From positions 2,066,001 to 2,130,000 of the forward strand of contig WPIO01000062.1 in assembly GCA_009760855.2 (NCBI GenBank): 64,000 bases of DNA, in the 5' to 3' direction. Made by a program: the position numbers and the translations under genes. Positions 27,801 through 34,180 of this stretch are shown piece after piece. The stretch comes from Cristatella mucedo (lineage: Eukaryota; Bryozoa; Phylactolaemata; Cristatellidae). Every line of letters begins with the position of its first letter. The stretch's first letter is position 1. The notes below the pieces were generated by a model. The model searched no databases, had not been told where the DNA came from, and worked only from the letters and a program-made list of their open reading frames with translations.

Positions 27801-30800
27801 ACCCCAATGGATGGAACGAGTAATATCCTGAGCAACAAGTCAATATTGAACGCAAACTCTGTCTAGCACGTAATATACGTAGAGCAACAAAAAACAAGGT
27901 CCATTCAAGCTATTAAATGTTCTTAAAACTACTTTAAACAAATAGCAACGTATAGCTTGACCACAGAAACACTAGCACGCACCAGAATTCTGTTGTTGAG
28001 GGACTTTGCGGCTAAGAGCAAATTAGTAACTGCAGCAAATGTAAACAAGAGCTACAATGGCAATCTTTATTCCAAAAACAAACAATGTATACGATGACGG
28101 CAGATGCAATATCCATTGAGCAACAATAGATGGTCAAAAAACTATACATACACAGATAATTTGAAAAACCGGCCTACGTCTGCAGTAGCAACCATTATTT
28201 CTGAGACATCTAGTTTTGTAAATGCACAAACGTAAGCCAGACCTGGTTTGAGAAATCGGAAAATGCAAGAAATCGGCAGTGCAGCTAGAGCAAGAAACCA
28301 GCCAGCTGCATTTCTAATAAATAAAAAAATAGCTGTAGGGGCATATAAAAATGCCTTAGACGTCTTGGCAAACAGTCGTCACCAACACTATGTTGATCTG
28401 CTTGAAATGAAATGTTTTCATTGAAGTAATGAGAAGGTTTAGTTTAGCACATGCATTGGGAAAGTGCGAGTTAAAACCTAAGGGCGATAAAATTAAAAGA
28501 ATTCCGGAAGTTCACATTTATAAAAAGATGCTATAGGGTGGTTTCCTTTAAATGTGTCATCGATTCCTTGCATCTCTTAAAACTATAGCTGTGCATGCGC
28601 AAAAATAGTTTTAATGTTTTTCTTTTGTCAAGAAAATCGTCAAAACTTTGGAGTACATTTCTAACATGCTTGTCTTTTCATAGGCACCCTTCATAAAACA
28701 TTACATGCTTGACTAACTTTCTCAGTGGTTTTCGACCCTTACGCCTTAAAGCACCCCGGTGCTCCAGCAGGCTTCTTGGTACTACATATAACATCTGCTC
28801 GGGTTTTGCACACTAAGGACAACTTTTGAGAGTAAATGGTAAGAGAATGCCAAGTTACTACTGAAGGCCAAAAAATCACACGTTTATTAAGAACGATTCA
28901 CTGCTTTGAGGTAGGATGGTTTCACAGCACAGCGGACAAGCCGACCTGATTTCAAGCAGGTGCACGCTTTTTCGCCTAGCTGTTGACCAGGCCAAGCACC
29001 CTTAGGCAGAGGCTTCCTGCTTTACCGTAGATACTGCAGGCAAATCTCGACTGAGGACAAGGAACTGCACACAGAGGCCAACAGTGCCTTGAGTGTGTGC
29101 AAGGGGCTGGAAGCAAGCACTTCTCCATAATGTACACACGAAACAACAACAACAAAATGGGGTTCTTAGCTCAATGTTCACTCACCACAGTCGACTGACA
29201 TCCGATTGAGCATGCAAGCTCTAGACCTACAAGCAACAATTTAAAAGAGACTTAGGGTCAAATGTATAGTCAAAGGCCAGTAGCATCATGCTAGCTAACA
29301 GGAAAAGATAAATAACCCAGTAAACAGGCAAACACACATAACAAATCCAATCACCTACTTGGGCAAACATGTCATGTTAGACCTCAGACATCTTATTCCA
29401 AAACATTTTATACAATCCCCTTCGAAGTACTGAAGCCTCAAAAAAATTTTTATTCAAATATAAAATAACACGATGACAGCTATGTACCACCTCTGATATA
29501 CAACTCGGCTTGAAAAATAGCAACTTAAATTGCAAAATAATCCTATGCTCCTTTGGATGGCTAGCACGGTTGGCTACCAAAGGATTGCTAAAGGAGATGC
29601 AGATCCTTTGGACACACCCACAAAAGACATGCAAGGGAGCTTGGCATTAACCAAACCTTATGAACAACTTGCCATCTAAAATTAAGAATTAACTTCTAAG
29701 TTTCTGTTTAGCCGATCGGCTGGGGCCCACAGGCAGCTTGACGGCCTATGTGTCTGTGCCGTGTAAGATGAAAAAGCACATGAAAGGTGGCAAAGCACAC
29801 GGCTCAGCACAACCTCGATAACTTCTTGAACTCGGCAATCAAGTTGAGACACTCTGAATCATCCAGTAGCCAACAGCTGAACTGGCCTGCAAATGTGTTG
29901 AGTCTCTCCTTTACATGAGGGGGAACGGCACACAAAAGGATATTGCACCACTTTGTTACAAAATTGCAAATGCTAGTAGCACTGCTGAGTAGGCCATTCC
30001 AGAAATAGCTCTTGGCTACCAGTTCCGGTTGAGTGAGCCCTTGCAGATTATGGCTGTCATGGAGGGGGGGGGTAGGCTATCTGCAAATTCACTGTTTGTC
30101 GGAATGTGGTCGAGTGAGCCAACCACAAACCAGGATTTACTTATTGGCTGGCCACCACAAATAGGTGTTTTATTTTTTTGCTCGTGGTTACTACAGACTA
30201 CCCAGTAAGGTTACACACTATCGACATACTGCAGTCCTGCTCAACCCTGCCAGGCACATTTTAGTCAGAAGTGAGCTTTGAAGGGCTTACTGCTCTCGAA
30301 GTTGCTACTACTTACAGCCGTAGACAAAACTAGGGTCTTGGCAAACAAGTGACCACCCTTGTACAATTTAATTTTTGCTATTTTAGAAGGACATGGTAAG
30401 ATAGAAGTGAGATGCCAGGCCATAATCATACACCTTCAGTAGGAAGGCCAGTCGGAAGCAACACCGGTCTGGCTAGACCAACATTCTTCTTCCAATGCGG
30501 CTCTTACCATACTAAATGATGCTGCATGATAGGTAATATATGCGCCACATTGTCCCCAAGACGGCACATCTGCATGAGTGTTTCTCACTGAGGCAAGAAC
30601 AAAAGCCCAGTTAACAGGACTGAAGGCTAGCGAATCAACACAGATTATGCAGCTGGCCATACTGGCTCATCACGAATGCACAGAGCTGACAAGGACTACT
30701 AAACAGAGAGCTGATAATTGCTCGCAAGGTCTGATAAACAGAGAACAAAGTGCTGAACTAAATAAGAACTAAGCGTGACTTACGATACTAACACGATCAC

Positions 30801-33800
30801 ACAGAAGCGGTAGGTGGTCCAGCAAATAAAAGAAACATCCGGATCGTCCTAGCACCTAAAAGAGCCCAAAGTACCCAGGGGCATTGCATTGCTGCATGAA
30901 AATCCGACAGCTTGCTCTGGCATGCAGACCTAAATAAACACAAGCAGCTGCTTAGCGCTGAGCTAAGGTACGAGGTAGCAGAATCGTTAGGGGAACTTCC
31001 GGGCTGCTTGTGTGCTGCCAGTGTGGAGGGGAGGGGCTGAAGAGCTGATACTGGGTCACTTAAGACACCAAGTTGCTTTTGATTAAAATGAAGGAGTGAA
31101 CGGTTTCGGAGACAGAAAATATTTGCGGCAAGGAGCTTTTGTGTTGCACTGGTTGGCTGCTGGAGGTAGGCTGAAGGGGCACGTCAGGCTACCAACCAGC
31201 CCTTCCACCCTGTGATAAGCCCAAGTATTCACCACAAAACTGTCTCGAGTGGTTACCGTGGTTCCCACTACAGCAGCATGACATTTGTACAGCTAGTTAT
31301 GCAGTAATATAGCAAAGCAACAGGCAATGCATTTATTTGAGAATCTTGCACCTCTATATAAAAATTCACCTAGCCAAGGTACTCACAAGATTTGCCCTTT
31401 AAGTGCAACCTGATTCAGTGACTAGGAAAGAGGCAAACGAATATTAACGAATTTCAGGACGATCCCCCCACAAGGCCTGACATACCAGCAACTTATTTAA
31501 AAACTAACATCGTAAACATGTGCATTTCCATGTCTCGACAACAATGCTTACCTTCAATAACACTTGGAGTTGCTAAAGATGAGGACCACGATACATCATC
31601 AGAGCCGTCAGCATAGCTAGTAACTGAGTGCTCCAGAAGCCTTTTGACAGCTAAGGGAGTGCTGCAAAAAATAGCACAAGTACGTGACCAAATGCAACTC
31701 GAGGTTACTCAGTGACAAGCCAAATGGATCAGACCAGGTATAAAGAGTAAACAGAGGCACACTAAGATGCCCCACAGCACCAAAGAGCCGATGTTCATGC
31801 ACCAATGATCCAGCACCCCCCAGTGCACAAGGATTTGAAGAAATAGCCCATATAATTCAACTTATGCATATTGAAAATGCTGACTCGGATGAATTTTTCG
31901 GCAGCGTTCGATATCACTGAACATCCAGTTCTTCTGACCAGTAAGCATCTCACCAAGTCATCACTACATTGCCATACGGTGGTATAGCTCCTGTCTATGT
32001 GGGATATCTCAGAGCCAAGAGCCAACAATCATCATGTGAGCTTTTGAAGGATGTGTTGGCCCAATGATCTGTTCTAGAACCCGTCTTGTCTTAATCTATA
32101 GTCTGTCTGTCTCTCTTGCCGATGTCAGCACGGCATCACTAAAACAATTTGTTGTCATTTCTATGCACATGATAATCAGCTCTACATGTGCACTGATACT
32201 ACCTGACCTTCCAGTACCCCAGATTCCCTCAATTTTCTTGCAAATTGTATCGCCGACACTAGCATTTGGATGGCAGCTAACTTAAATAAATTGAACGACC
32301 AGACCAGTGTAATAGTTATGGGCAAACTTAGCCCCATTCCAAAAGTGGAAAGCTGCACCCCTAAAGCAGGCTTAGCAACCACCTTTCCTATAGCTACTGC
32401 AAAGAATCTGGCCATAGTGTTCCTAAATGATATTTTGCGGGATCAGCTATGCAGTCAAGTTTGCCTAATTTTATTTAGGAAACGTTGCCAAAAATCTGCA
32501 TGCTAAGATAAGGACACCACTGCCAGGTTAGTCCATGCATTTGTGATACCCCGGCTGGACTTCTGTAACTCACTACTTGTAGGTCTATCTGCATAAGCAT
32601 TAGAAAGCTGAAGACGGCGCAAAATTCGACAGCTAAACTTTTCTGTCATGAATGCTGCAACTAGACCATTGCCTCACTTCTCTCCGACCTGCACTGGCTC
32701 CCCGGCAAACAGGCCAACGACTTCGAAGTTTCTTCACTCACTTTTAGGTCCCGTCATTTACTTTTAAGGTCCCTTCATTCTCTTGCTAAAAATTCTTACT
32801 CCTCAGGCTTCGCCTCGCACCGTGTGCTCCACTGACCCTGGCCACTTGGATGAAATCTCTGGCAAATCGTGCCTTCAATTCGTATGGATCTAAAGCTTGA
32901 AAGCTTGACCGGTCTATGAAAGGTCTACTGATTGGCATACACAATTCACTTGACTTGAAGCCAACTTAAGCAAAGTAGAAATCCATTTGGTCTTCACAGT
33001 ATTTGCTCTGACCATGGGAATCGTTTTTCATGTACTGATGCTTGCCGAAATTGCACATTAACGTATCATTCGACCTGCTTACTTTCCCTGGCTACGTAAA
33101 ATGTTCAGAAAGAGATTTGGTGCTTTCATGACACTTTATGTGTCTCAAGAGCCAGCCATTGTATTTCAAAACGCTGGTTTGGCCTAGTCGTTAAGATGTT
33201 TGCCCCGGTCAAGGTGAATGTATCTTATGACCGAGGTCGTGGGCTCAAGCCCTGTGGCATATGTGAAGTGCCTGAACAGAGATTAAGTTCACCTAGGGCC
33301 TTATACAAAGCAATTATTTATTTATTTTATAATACCAGTGAGTGAGACTATGCTTAAGCAAAAGGTGGAAAGCACGAACATGGTGAGAGTAAGAGAAGGA
33401 GGGAAAAGAAAAATGCGGTAACCGGAGGGATCACGGGCAATGTTTTCTTAACCACCAACAAACAACTGGACCACGAGGACAAATTTAATATTTAAGACTC
33501 GTTGCATTATCTAATAACCAGACAGAAATCCATCTTTGCATCAAACCAACACATACACATAAGTGAAACTAATCATATTAAACGAACCTTTTAGGACACG
33601 AAGTTGCCAGGAATGCTTGAAATGAAGCCGGGCTCTCTATCACCTGAGGAGTTGTCTCACCTAGAAGAAATACTTGCATAAAACATGATTCGAAGCAATA
33701 AAAGATGTCCCTGAAGTGGCACAAGCTTTACAAGTACTGTCCTTTTAATCCAGGAGACGCAAGCAATATAGAGTTGCATTGAAACAAATCTTGTACGTGA

Positions 33801-34180
33801 ATAGATGAGTATACTTACTTCTAGTAATCTAGTCACTGCCGCAAGACTTCTAAACGAATGCTTCCTAATTATTCAACAACTTGGAAGCTGCAAGGCAACT
33901 GTTCACTACATACCCACAACCACATAGTTAAAACCATGAATACGATCCACCTGCCTGCTTGAAAGCATAAGAGGCTAACAAGCACTTACATGCATGATTA
34001 CGGTTTAAGAAGAAAAATTATAGTTTGCCTCTTCAAAACTTGGTGACCTATGCATTTCACTGGGCCTTACCTCGATCAAGTGTTTCATTAACTGACGGGT
34101 CGTCACACTCAAGTAAGCTGCTGCCGTCAAACCCAGTATCTGTTATTTCAGAGCAGTTAGCATCCATATAAAAATTTCTT
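352..34180 (-). CDS. BRCA2: BRCA2 orthologue (25 spliced coding exons, N-terminus incomplete)
   Basis: The gene encodes the recombination mediator that loads RAD51 onto single-stranded DNA in the nucleus (family knowledge). The sequence shows, in protein order: an N-terminal SWSSSLATP motif, BRC repeats of the form GFxTASGKxVxVSxxALxKARAM, a helical domain with HYRWIIWKLA, OB1 with ANSTRRARWDCKLGF, a tower-like alpha-helical stretch, OB2 with LLTIWRPTADV, OB3 with FAFAILKFW, and a C-terminal exon ending in TAA at 352-354. Twenty-five exons with GT-AG borders were chained and intron phases agree at every junction, giving about 2,398 residues; human BRCA2 is 3,418 and invertebrate forms are often shorter. 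The start-codon exon was not found. Some exon borders in the GC-rich 26-27.7 kb block and at the N-terminus rest on splice signals plus phase only. Confidence 0.95.
997..1092 (-). CDS. BRCA2: BRCA2 exon 24 of 25 seen
   Basis: A 96-nt phase-0 exon coding IPAGFLEEAVKRLERMQQNG then LTRPSNGKRSDV, a short amphipathic helix after OB3. Acceptor CTTTTTTCAG, donor GTG|GTGAGC. Weak similarity to human, supported by phase and position. Confidence 0.8.
1375..1500 (+). mobile_element. degraded LINE 3' fragment
   Basis: The stretch around GTTGCCGACTCTGGCAC resembles 14548-14600 within another LINE remnant (CTGCCGACTGTGGCACATCC). It lies in the BRCA2 intron between exons 24 and 23. Confidence 0.35.
1900..2525 (+). 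mobile_element. LINE fragment (CR1/L2-like), ORF2 C-terminal part
   Basis: 5'-truncated copy of the family seen at 16.9, 41.4, 47.4 and 62.2 kb. Decayed reading frames give the family signatures SAYFQL..., SCHITPLLADLHWLP and FGDRAFSSYAPKAWNSL. It ends before the (ATT)n tail. Confidence 0.8.
2599..2755 (-). mobile_element. tRNA-derived SINE, family A
   Basis: On the minus strand it reads a tRNA-like head with box B GGTTCGAATCC, then GGGCGATCCTTTATCGCCAC and a body ending in AAGAGGCTGTTAAATCAGC. Related copies are at 8.5, 11.1, 47.2, 49.4, 58.1, 60.4, 61.4 and 63.3 kb. Confidence 0.8.
2812..3050 (+). mobile_element. Tc1-like transposase remnant
   Basis: The segment AAAAAGTACTTTACTAAAG and the following translation (DPKHIARPVKYS) match the fragment at 40.6-40.9 kb that reads DNDPKHTARPVKKL, the conserved Tc1-family transposase segment around the second catalytic Asp. 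Stops and frame breaks make it inactive. Confidence 0.65.
3240..4357. other. BRCA2 intron sequence without recognised elements
   Basis: AT-rich intronic DNA. The only structure seen is a 27-bp direct duplication at 3424-3450 and 3451-3477 (one mismatch). Confidence 0.6.
4358..4510 (-). CDS. BRCA2: BRCA2 exon 23 of 25 seen, OB3
   Basis: A 153-nt phase-0 exon coding AMGHSRTIAVGRSVTITSAS and PSLTVTELCTIREQREC. It aligns with human MLIAASNLQWR and LTLFAGDFSVFSASPKEG. Donor ATG|GTAATT. Confidence 0.9.
4597..4666 (-). CDS. BRCA2: BRCA2 exon 22 of 25 seen, OB3
   Basis: A 70-nt exon (phases 2 to 0) coding LQTAVIADEDFAFAILKFWG then GLE. Human has VYLSDECYNLLAIKFWIDL. Acceptor ACTCTTTGCAG, donor GAG|GTAAGC. 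Confidence 0.95.
4744..4844 (-). CDS. BRCA2: BRCA2 exon 21 of 25 seen, OB3 start
   Basis: A 101-nt exon (phases 0 to 2) coding VLSVSELGRMKVPPKYEEVD then ISGVIISVQSPAV. It aligns with human [20 protein letters not shown]. Acceptor GTCTTTCATAG, donor GTAAG|GTAAGC. Confidence 0.92.
4845..6006. other. BRCA2 intron sequence
   Basis: No gene or mobile element recognised. It contains an 11-base G run at 5299-5309 and a short TG-rich stretch near 5810. Confidence 0.5.
6007..6215 (-). CDS. BRCA2: BRCA2 exon 20 of 25 seen, OB2
   Basis: A 209-nt exon (phases 1 to 0) coding YTLLTIWRPTADVDVVLHEG, VRLYGVTASES and LLRLIYEPRE. Human has VILSIWRPSSDLYSLLTEG and ILFQIYQPRE. Donor GAG|GTTAGT is weaker than the others. 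Confidence 0.96.
6864..6945 (-). CDS. BRCA2: BRCA2 exon 19 of 25 seen, OB2
   Basis: An 82-nt exon (phases 0 to 1) coding ATQTRNVTPLRRVRIVGSHG then LDIDNQA. It matches human RDVTTVWKLRIVSY. Its acceptor (TTCGCTTTCCAG) and first 22 bases belong to the first unit of a six-copy 91-bp tandem array extending into the upstream intron. Confidence 0.93.
6924..7469 (-). repeat. 91-bp tandem array (six units) carrying a splice acceptor
   Basis: Units start at 6924, 7015, 7106, 7197, 7288 and 7379, differ by only a few substitutions, and end at 7469. On the coding strand each unit contains TGTGTTCGCTTTCCAG followed by the first 22 bases of BRCA2 exon 19 (ATQTRNV). Unit 1 is the real exon start. Units 2-6 place five additional identical acceptors in the upstream intron, at plus positions 7037, 7128, 7219, 7310 and 7401 (first base of the CT complementing AG). 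Confidence 0.97.
8302..8455 (+). mobile_element. tRNA-derived SINE, family B
   Basis: tRNA-like head (TTGGTCCAGCGGTTAAGGTG as box A region, GTGGACTCGAGCCC as box B region) followed by a tail, GCGCCTGAATAGAGATTTAG...TTCTCTTGGGGCGC, that resembles the 3' end of the resident LINE. Confidence 0.8.
8461..8620 (-). mobile_element. tRNA-derived SINE, family A
   Basis: Minus-strand copy with box B GGTTCGAATCC, the GGTGATCCTTTATTGCC segment and an end near GAGGCTGTTAAGTCAGCC. It abuts the family B SINE tail to tail. Confidence 0.75.
9477..9596 (-). CDS. BRCA2: BRCA2 exon 18 of 25 seen, tower
   Basis: A 120-nt phase-0 exon coding LTEEQMEKLLDYQRLVSTKQ then AAALQDKVKEALQDQTSQ. It aligns with human [20 protein letters not shown], the returning tower helix. 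Acceptor GCGTCCTTGCAG, donor CAG|GTAATG. Confidence 0.95.
9957..10012 (-). mobile_element. LINE 3' tail fragment
   Basis: On the minus strand this reads the terminal segment ...GAGGGCACTTTATCAAGAGC followed by an (ATT)n-type tail, the same 3' end as the other LINE copies. Only the last ~55 bp are recognisable. Confidence 0.6.
11131..11306 (+). mobile_element. tRNA-derived SINE, family A (best preserved)
   Basis: Head GCACACTAGGTAAGGCGGTT, box B GGTTCGAATCC, GGGCGATCCTTTATCGCCAC, and end AAAAGAGGCTGTTAATTCAG. A good reference copy for the family, lying in the BRCA2 intron between exons 18 and 17. Confidence 0.85.
12017..12283 (-). CDS. BRCA2: BRCA2 exon 17 of 25 seen, OB2 start and tower
   Basis: A 267-nt phase-0 exon coding FMEKSANGSVTFRNAAAEDR followed by charged helices (IYQDRQKDLMDRIYQRVSKE) and ending RSGDPETLQ. 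It matches human [20 protein letters not shown] and the rising helix of the tower. The human leading Trp is Phe here. Confidence 0.95.
12474..12653 (-). CDS. BRCA2: BRCA2 exon 16 of 25 seen, OB1
   Basis: A 180-nt phase-0 exon coding LKICANSTRRARWDCKLGF, LPLCTLYADGG and VIDRVYPMQ. Human has LKISANSTRPARWYTKLGF and LPLSSLFSDGG. Acceptor ATCTTTTGCAG, donor CAG|GTGAGA. Confidence 0.97.
12815..13185 (+). mobile_element. LINE 3' fragment with ATT tail
   Basis: Homologous to the last part of the family (CCACATTTAAAAAGAAAGTA, GTGGGTCCCCGTGATTCGTC), ending in TTATTATTATTG. Located just downstream, on the plus strand, of BRCA2 exon 16. Confidence 0.75.
13190..14225. other. BRCA2 intron without recognised elements
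   Basis: No exon of either strand or known repeat recognised. Confidence 0.5.
14230..14720 (+). mobile_element. LINE fragment of a second, related family
   Basis: An open stretch reads PLLKELRWLPVNQLIQSKVN then APSYVAELLHQFQSHRTLRS, the conserved C-terminal segment of CR1/L2-type ORF2 proteins. It is more diverged than the main family and continues beyond LFLK-like residues into decayed sequence. Confidence 0.7.
14725..16149. other. BRCA2 intron without recognised elements
   Basis: A TG-rich stretch occurs at about 15430-15475. The short ORFs here show no family motif and no paired splice sites in a compatible phase. Confidence 0.45.
16150..16311 (-). CDS. BRCA2: BRCA2 exon 15 of 25 seen, OB1
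   Basis: A 162-nt phase-0 exon coding AGIQLGDGWYSVAAELDKPL through CNAELIGSTDGCDPLE. Human has LTDGWYAVKAQLDPPL and HGAELVGSPDACTPLE. This is the first half of the first OB fold. Acceptor AACTTAATTAG, donor GAG|GTAATG. Confidence 0.97.
16464..16554 (-). CDS. BRCA2: BRCA2 exon 14 of 25 seen, helical domain to OB1
   Basis: A 91-nt exon (phases 2 to 0) coding RSCLKKILERDDDAKKRMVL then VVTKVWHKGNK. Human has [20 protein letters not shown]. Acceptor CACTTTTAAG, donor AAG|GTGAGA. It lacks the human insert before LTDGWY. Confidence 0.95.
16910..17820 (+). mobile_element. LINE, 5'-truncated, complete 3' end
   Basis: Decayed ORF2 C-terminus (SLDDHISSTIKSAYFQLYNI, ITPLLADLHWLPVKQRIDFK) followed by a 3' UTR with GCGCCTAGAAAGAGATTGAG...TTCTCTGATGGCGC and a (TTA)n tail. 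The start contains a partial internal duplication of the TCTAGGTGTCATG segment. Confidence 0.9.
18428..18590 (-). mobile_element. tRNA-derived SINE, family B
   Basis: Minus-strand copy: head GGTCCAGCGGTTAATGTGCT, box B region GTGGGCTCGAGCCC, tail ...TTCTCTTGGGGCGCTATAC. Located in the BRCA2 intron between exons 14 and 13. Confidence 0.8.
19080..19280 (-). CDS. BRCA2: BRCA2 exon 13 of 25 seen, helical domain core
   Basis: A 201-nt exon (phases 2 to 2) coding IPGIDSKLVTEAWMNNHYRW, then IIWKLACYERSFP and LKCRYEKEINNCR. It is nearly colinear with human [20 protein letters not shown], the DSS1-contacting helical domain (family knowledge). Acceptor ATTTTGTCCAG, donor GAAG|GTAACT. Confidence 0.97.
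19422..19597 (-). CDS. BRCA2: BRCA2 exon 12 of 25 seen, helical domain start
   Basis: A 176-nt exon (phases 0 to 2) coding VLRLGISESVVSVNFGNAGE and ending GPTGKRELF plus two bases. It aligns with human [21 protein letters not shown] through GKAGKEEFY. Acceptor GATATTGTAG, donor TTTAG|GTATGT. Confidence 0.92.
19755..20085 (+). mobile_element. LINE 3' fragment
   Basis: Family-like segment (AAATCCTTTAGAGACTACGC, TATGCTCCTAAAGTTCGGAAC) with a diverged 3' end and short (ATT)n tail. Located between BRCA2 exons 12 and 11. Confidence 0.6.
20327..20483 (-). CDS. BRCA2: BRCA2 exon 11 of 25 seen
   Basis: A 157-nt exon (phases 2 to 0) coding ...CHPGTSKRSIREAVRGCTPG then SYDVAQ. It aligns with the human [23 protein letters not shown] region directly before the helical domain. 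Acceptor CTGCCGTTTTAG, donor CACAG|GTAATT. Confidence 0.85.
20508..20556 (-). mobile_element. SINE family A 3' fragment
   Basis: Contains CAACAGCCTCATTTATATAGC followed by AGAGCCTTATCGG in antisense, the end of family A. The head is missing. Confidence 0.5.
20780..21212 (+). mobile_element. LINE 3' fragment
   Basis: KSFGDLTFSSFAPKVWNLL-like translation followed by a decayed 3' UTR and a TTATTATTTATTTTTATT tail. More diverged than the main family. Confidence 0.6.
21286..21425 (-). mobile_element. LINE 3' tail fragment
   Basis: (AAT)n followed by GATAAAGCACCCTCAGAGAA and AAGGCGCTTTACAATTGCTG, the antisense 3' end of the main LINE family. Confidence 0.75.
21828..21971 (-). CDS. BRCA2: BRCA2 exon 10 of 25 seen
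   Basis: A 144-nt exon (phases 2 to 2) coding FSFGNKVFTPHTPRVKPRQ and FPKSLPFVTTPVDKPP. FxTP and basic-Pro features are typical of the BRCA2 segment before the helical domain. Acceptor ATTTTTCCAG, donor CATG|GTAAGT. Confidence 0.85.
22416..22482 (-). CDS. BRCA2: BRCA2 exon 9 of 25 seen
   Basis: A 67-nt exon (phases 1 to 2), coding YGQATRPSLGFPGDKSLPAL. Acceptor TTCCACCTTAG and donor TCGG|GTAAGT. Linker exon supported by phase and strong splice sites. Confidence 0.75.
22877..23090 (-). CDS. BRCA2: BRCA2 exon 8 of 25 seen
   Basis: A 214-nt exon (phases 0 to 1) from acceptor GATTCTAG to donor AGAG|GTGACT, coding VLELRTARTTFEVRAPANT and a Ser/Pro/Gly-rich tail. This is the linker after the BRC array. 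Other frames are also open, but only this one matches both neighbouring phases. Confidence 0.75.
23317..26081 (-). CDS. BRCA2: BRCA2 exon 7 of 25 seen, BRC-repeat exon
   Basis: A 2,765-nt exon coding about 921 residues, the counterpart of human exon 11. It carries the RAD51-binding BRC repeats (annotated separately) and ends in phase 0 at CCA|GTAAGT. The ATG at 26035-26037 is probably internal, because the frame continues upstream to an acceptor (GTACTGTCAG, or a second AG nine bases further 5') that fits the phase of the previous exon. The first 370 residues are low in recognisable motifs apart from one diverged BRC-like copy. Confidence 0.93.
23461..24891 (-). repeat. BRCA2: BRC repeat array (seven canonical, one decayed)
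   Basis: Each repeat binds RAD51 through FxTA (known for the family). In protein order: 24891-24808 (FSTASGKPVAIS), 24750-24673 (FKTASGRIVAPS), 24351-24268 (FSTASGKHVTVS), 24174-24103 (FNTASSNVSDAP, decayed after TAS), 24012-23929 (FETASGKRVATS), 23859-23782 (FETASGRRSAIS), 23697-23614 (FQTATGKTVAVS), 23544-23461 (FETASGKHVTVS). The second half is usually LxKxRAM or QALLADE-like. Spacing is irregular: the first two are about 50 residues apart, then there is a roughly 110-residue gap before the third. Confidence 0.93.
25375..25455 (-). repeat. BRCA2: diverged BRC-like repeat
   Basis: The segment LTTAEGRQVAVLPSSLGRVR fits the BRC pattern except that the critical Phe of FxTA is Leu. It lies about 160 residues before the first canonical repeat and would be a ninth copy. 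RAD51 binding is doubtful without the Phe. Confidence 0.55.
26405..26737 (-). CDS. BRCA2: BRCA2 exon 6 of 25 seen
   Basis: A 333-nt exon (phases 1 to 1) with acceptor GTTACTTTCAG and donor GCCG|GTGAGC. It codes an acidic stretch including DDWVDENWAFSDGEDQYFL. No domain is recognised. It is accepted because the strand, reading frame and phases connect exon 5 to the BRC exon, but the borders need transcript support. Confidence 0.6.
26948..27698 (-). CDS. BRCA2: BRCA2 exon 5 of 25 seen, GC-rich N-terminal block
   Basis: A 751-nt exon (phases 0 to 1) with acceptor TTTTTTTTGTAG and donor AGAG|GTGCGC. It encodes about 250 Ala/Ser-rich residues including a basic patch (HKRKKW), an LLFDES segment near 27375-27390, and KRSKFRYPR, which sits where human BRCA2 has KTNKFIYAI before the BRC region. 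The donor is chosen because it removes an in-frame stop at 26865-26867 and preserves phase. Base composition is much more GC-rich than the flanking introns. Confidence 0.75.
27699..30507. other. BRCA2 intron between exons 5 and 4
   Basis: A 2.8-kb intron. Apart from one unassigned open frame at 29804-30060, no repeat or gene was recognised. Confidence 0.5.
29804..30060 (-). other. unassigned open reading frame in BRCA2 intron
   Basis: About 85 codons open on the minus strand ending in TGA at 29804-29806. They include LTQPELVAKSYFWNGLLSSA and VPPHVKERLNTFAGQFSCWL. Composition looks protein-like. A possible acceptor (GTGAATTTGCAG) lies just upstream, but a C9 run separates it and the frame from it is blocked. 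Family unknown; it may be a decayed transposon or retrogene fragment. Confidence 0.3.
30508..30587 (-). CDS. BRCA2: BRCA2 exon 4 of 25 seen
   Basis: An 80-nt exon (phases 1 to 0) coding VRNTHADVPSWGQCGAYITY then HAASFSM. Position and sequence match the human VRNEEASETVFPHDTTANV segment directly after SWSSSLATP. It has a strong acceptor (TTTTGTTCTTGCCTCAG) and donor (ATG|GTAAGA), and its phase joins both neighbours exactly. Confidence 0.85.
31552..31661 (-). CDS. BRCA2: BRCA2 exon 3 of 25 seen, SWSSSLATP motif
   Basis: A 110-nt exon (phases 2 to 1) coding TPLAVKRLLEHS, then YADGSDDVSWSSSLATPSV. The nine residues SWSSSLATP are identical to human BRCA2, where the Ser preceding the Trp (S193) is a known PLK1 target. 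Human T207 has no obvious counterpart. Acceptor TATTTTTTGCAG and donor GAAG|GTAAGC are both strong. Confidence 0.95.
32050..33150 (+). mobile_element. LINE fragment, decayed RT to 3' UTR
   Basis: Older copy of the LINE family: a degenerate YADDTQLY segment at about 32155-32195, the HALVIPRLDFCNSLL-like segment near 32530 and the CHWLP-type segment near 32690. Many indels. Located in the BRCA2 intron between exons 3 and 2. Confidence 0.7.
33168..33340 (+). mobile_element. tRNA-derived SINE, family B
   Basis: Head GGTTTGGCCTAGTCGTTAAG, box B region GTGGGCTCAAGCCC, tail GTGCCTGAACAGAGATTAAG and an AT-rich end. It contains an internal ~20-bp insertion relative to other copies. Confidence 0.8.
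33588..33660 (-). CDS. BRCA2: BRCA2 exon 2 of 25 seen
   Basis: A 73-nt exon (phases 1 to 2) coding ETTPQVIESPASFQAFLATS then CPK. It matches the human ESPVVLQCTHVTP stretch. The acceptor is TTTCTTCTAG; the donor AAAAG|GTTCG is non-optimal but keeps phase with both neighbours. Confidence 0.85.
34071..34180 (-). CDS. BRCA2: BRCA2 exon 1 of 25 seen
   Basis: Encodes RNFYMDANCSEI then TDTGFDGSSLLECDDPS and ends in phase 1 at CGAG|GTAAGG. It aligns with the human exon carrying the CPLLNSCLSES segment. The acceptor ATTTTAGAGAAG contains three AGs in a row. The second one is used here because it fits the phase of the candidate exon upstream; the first AG would add two bases. Confidence 0.75.
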
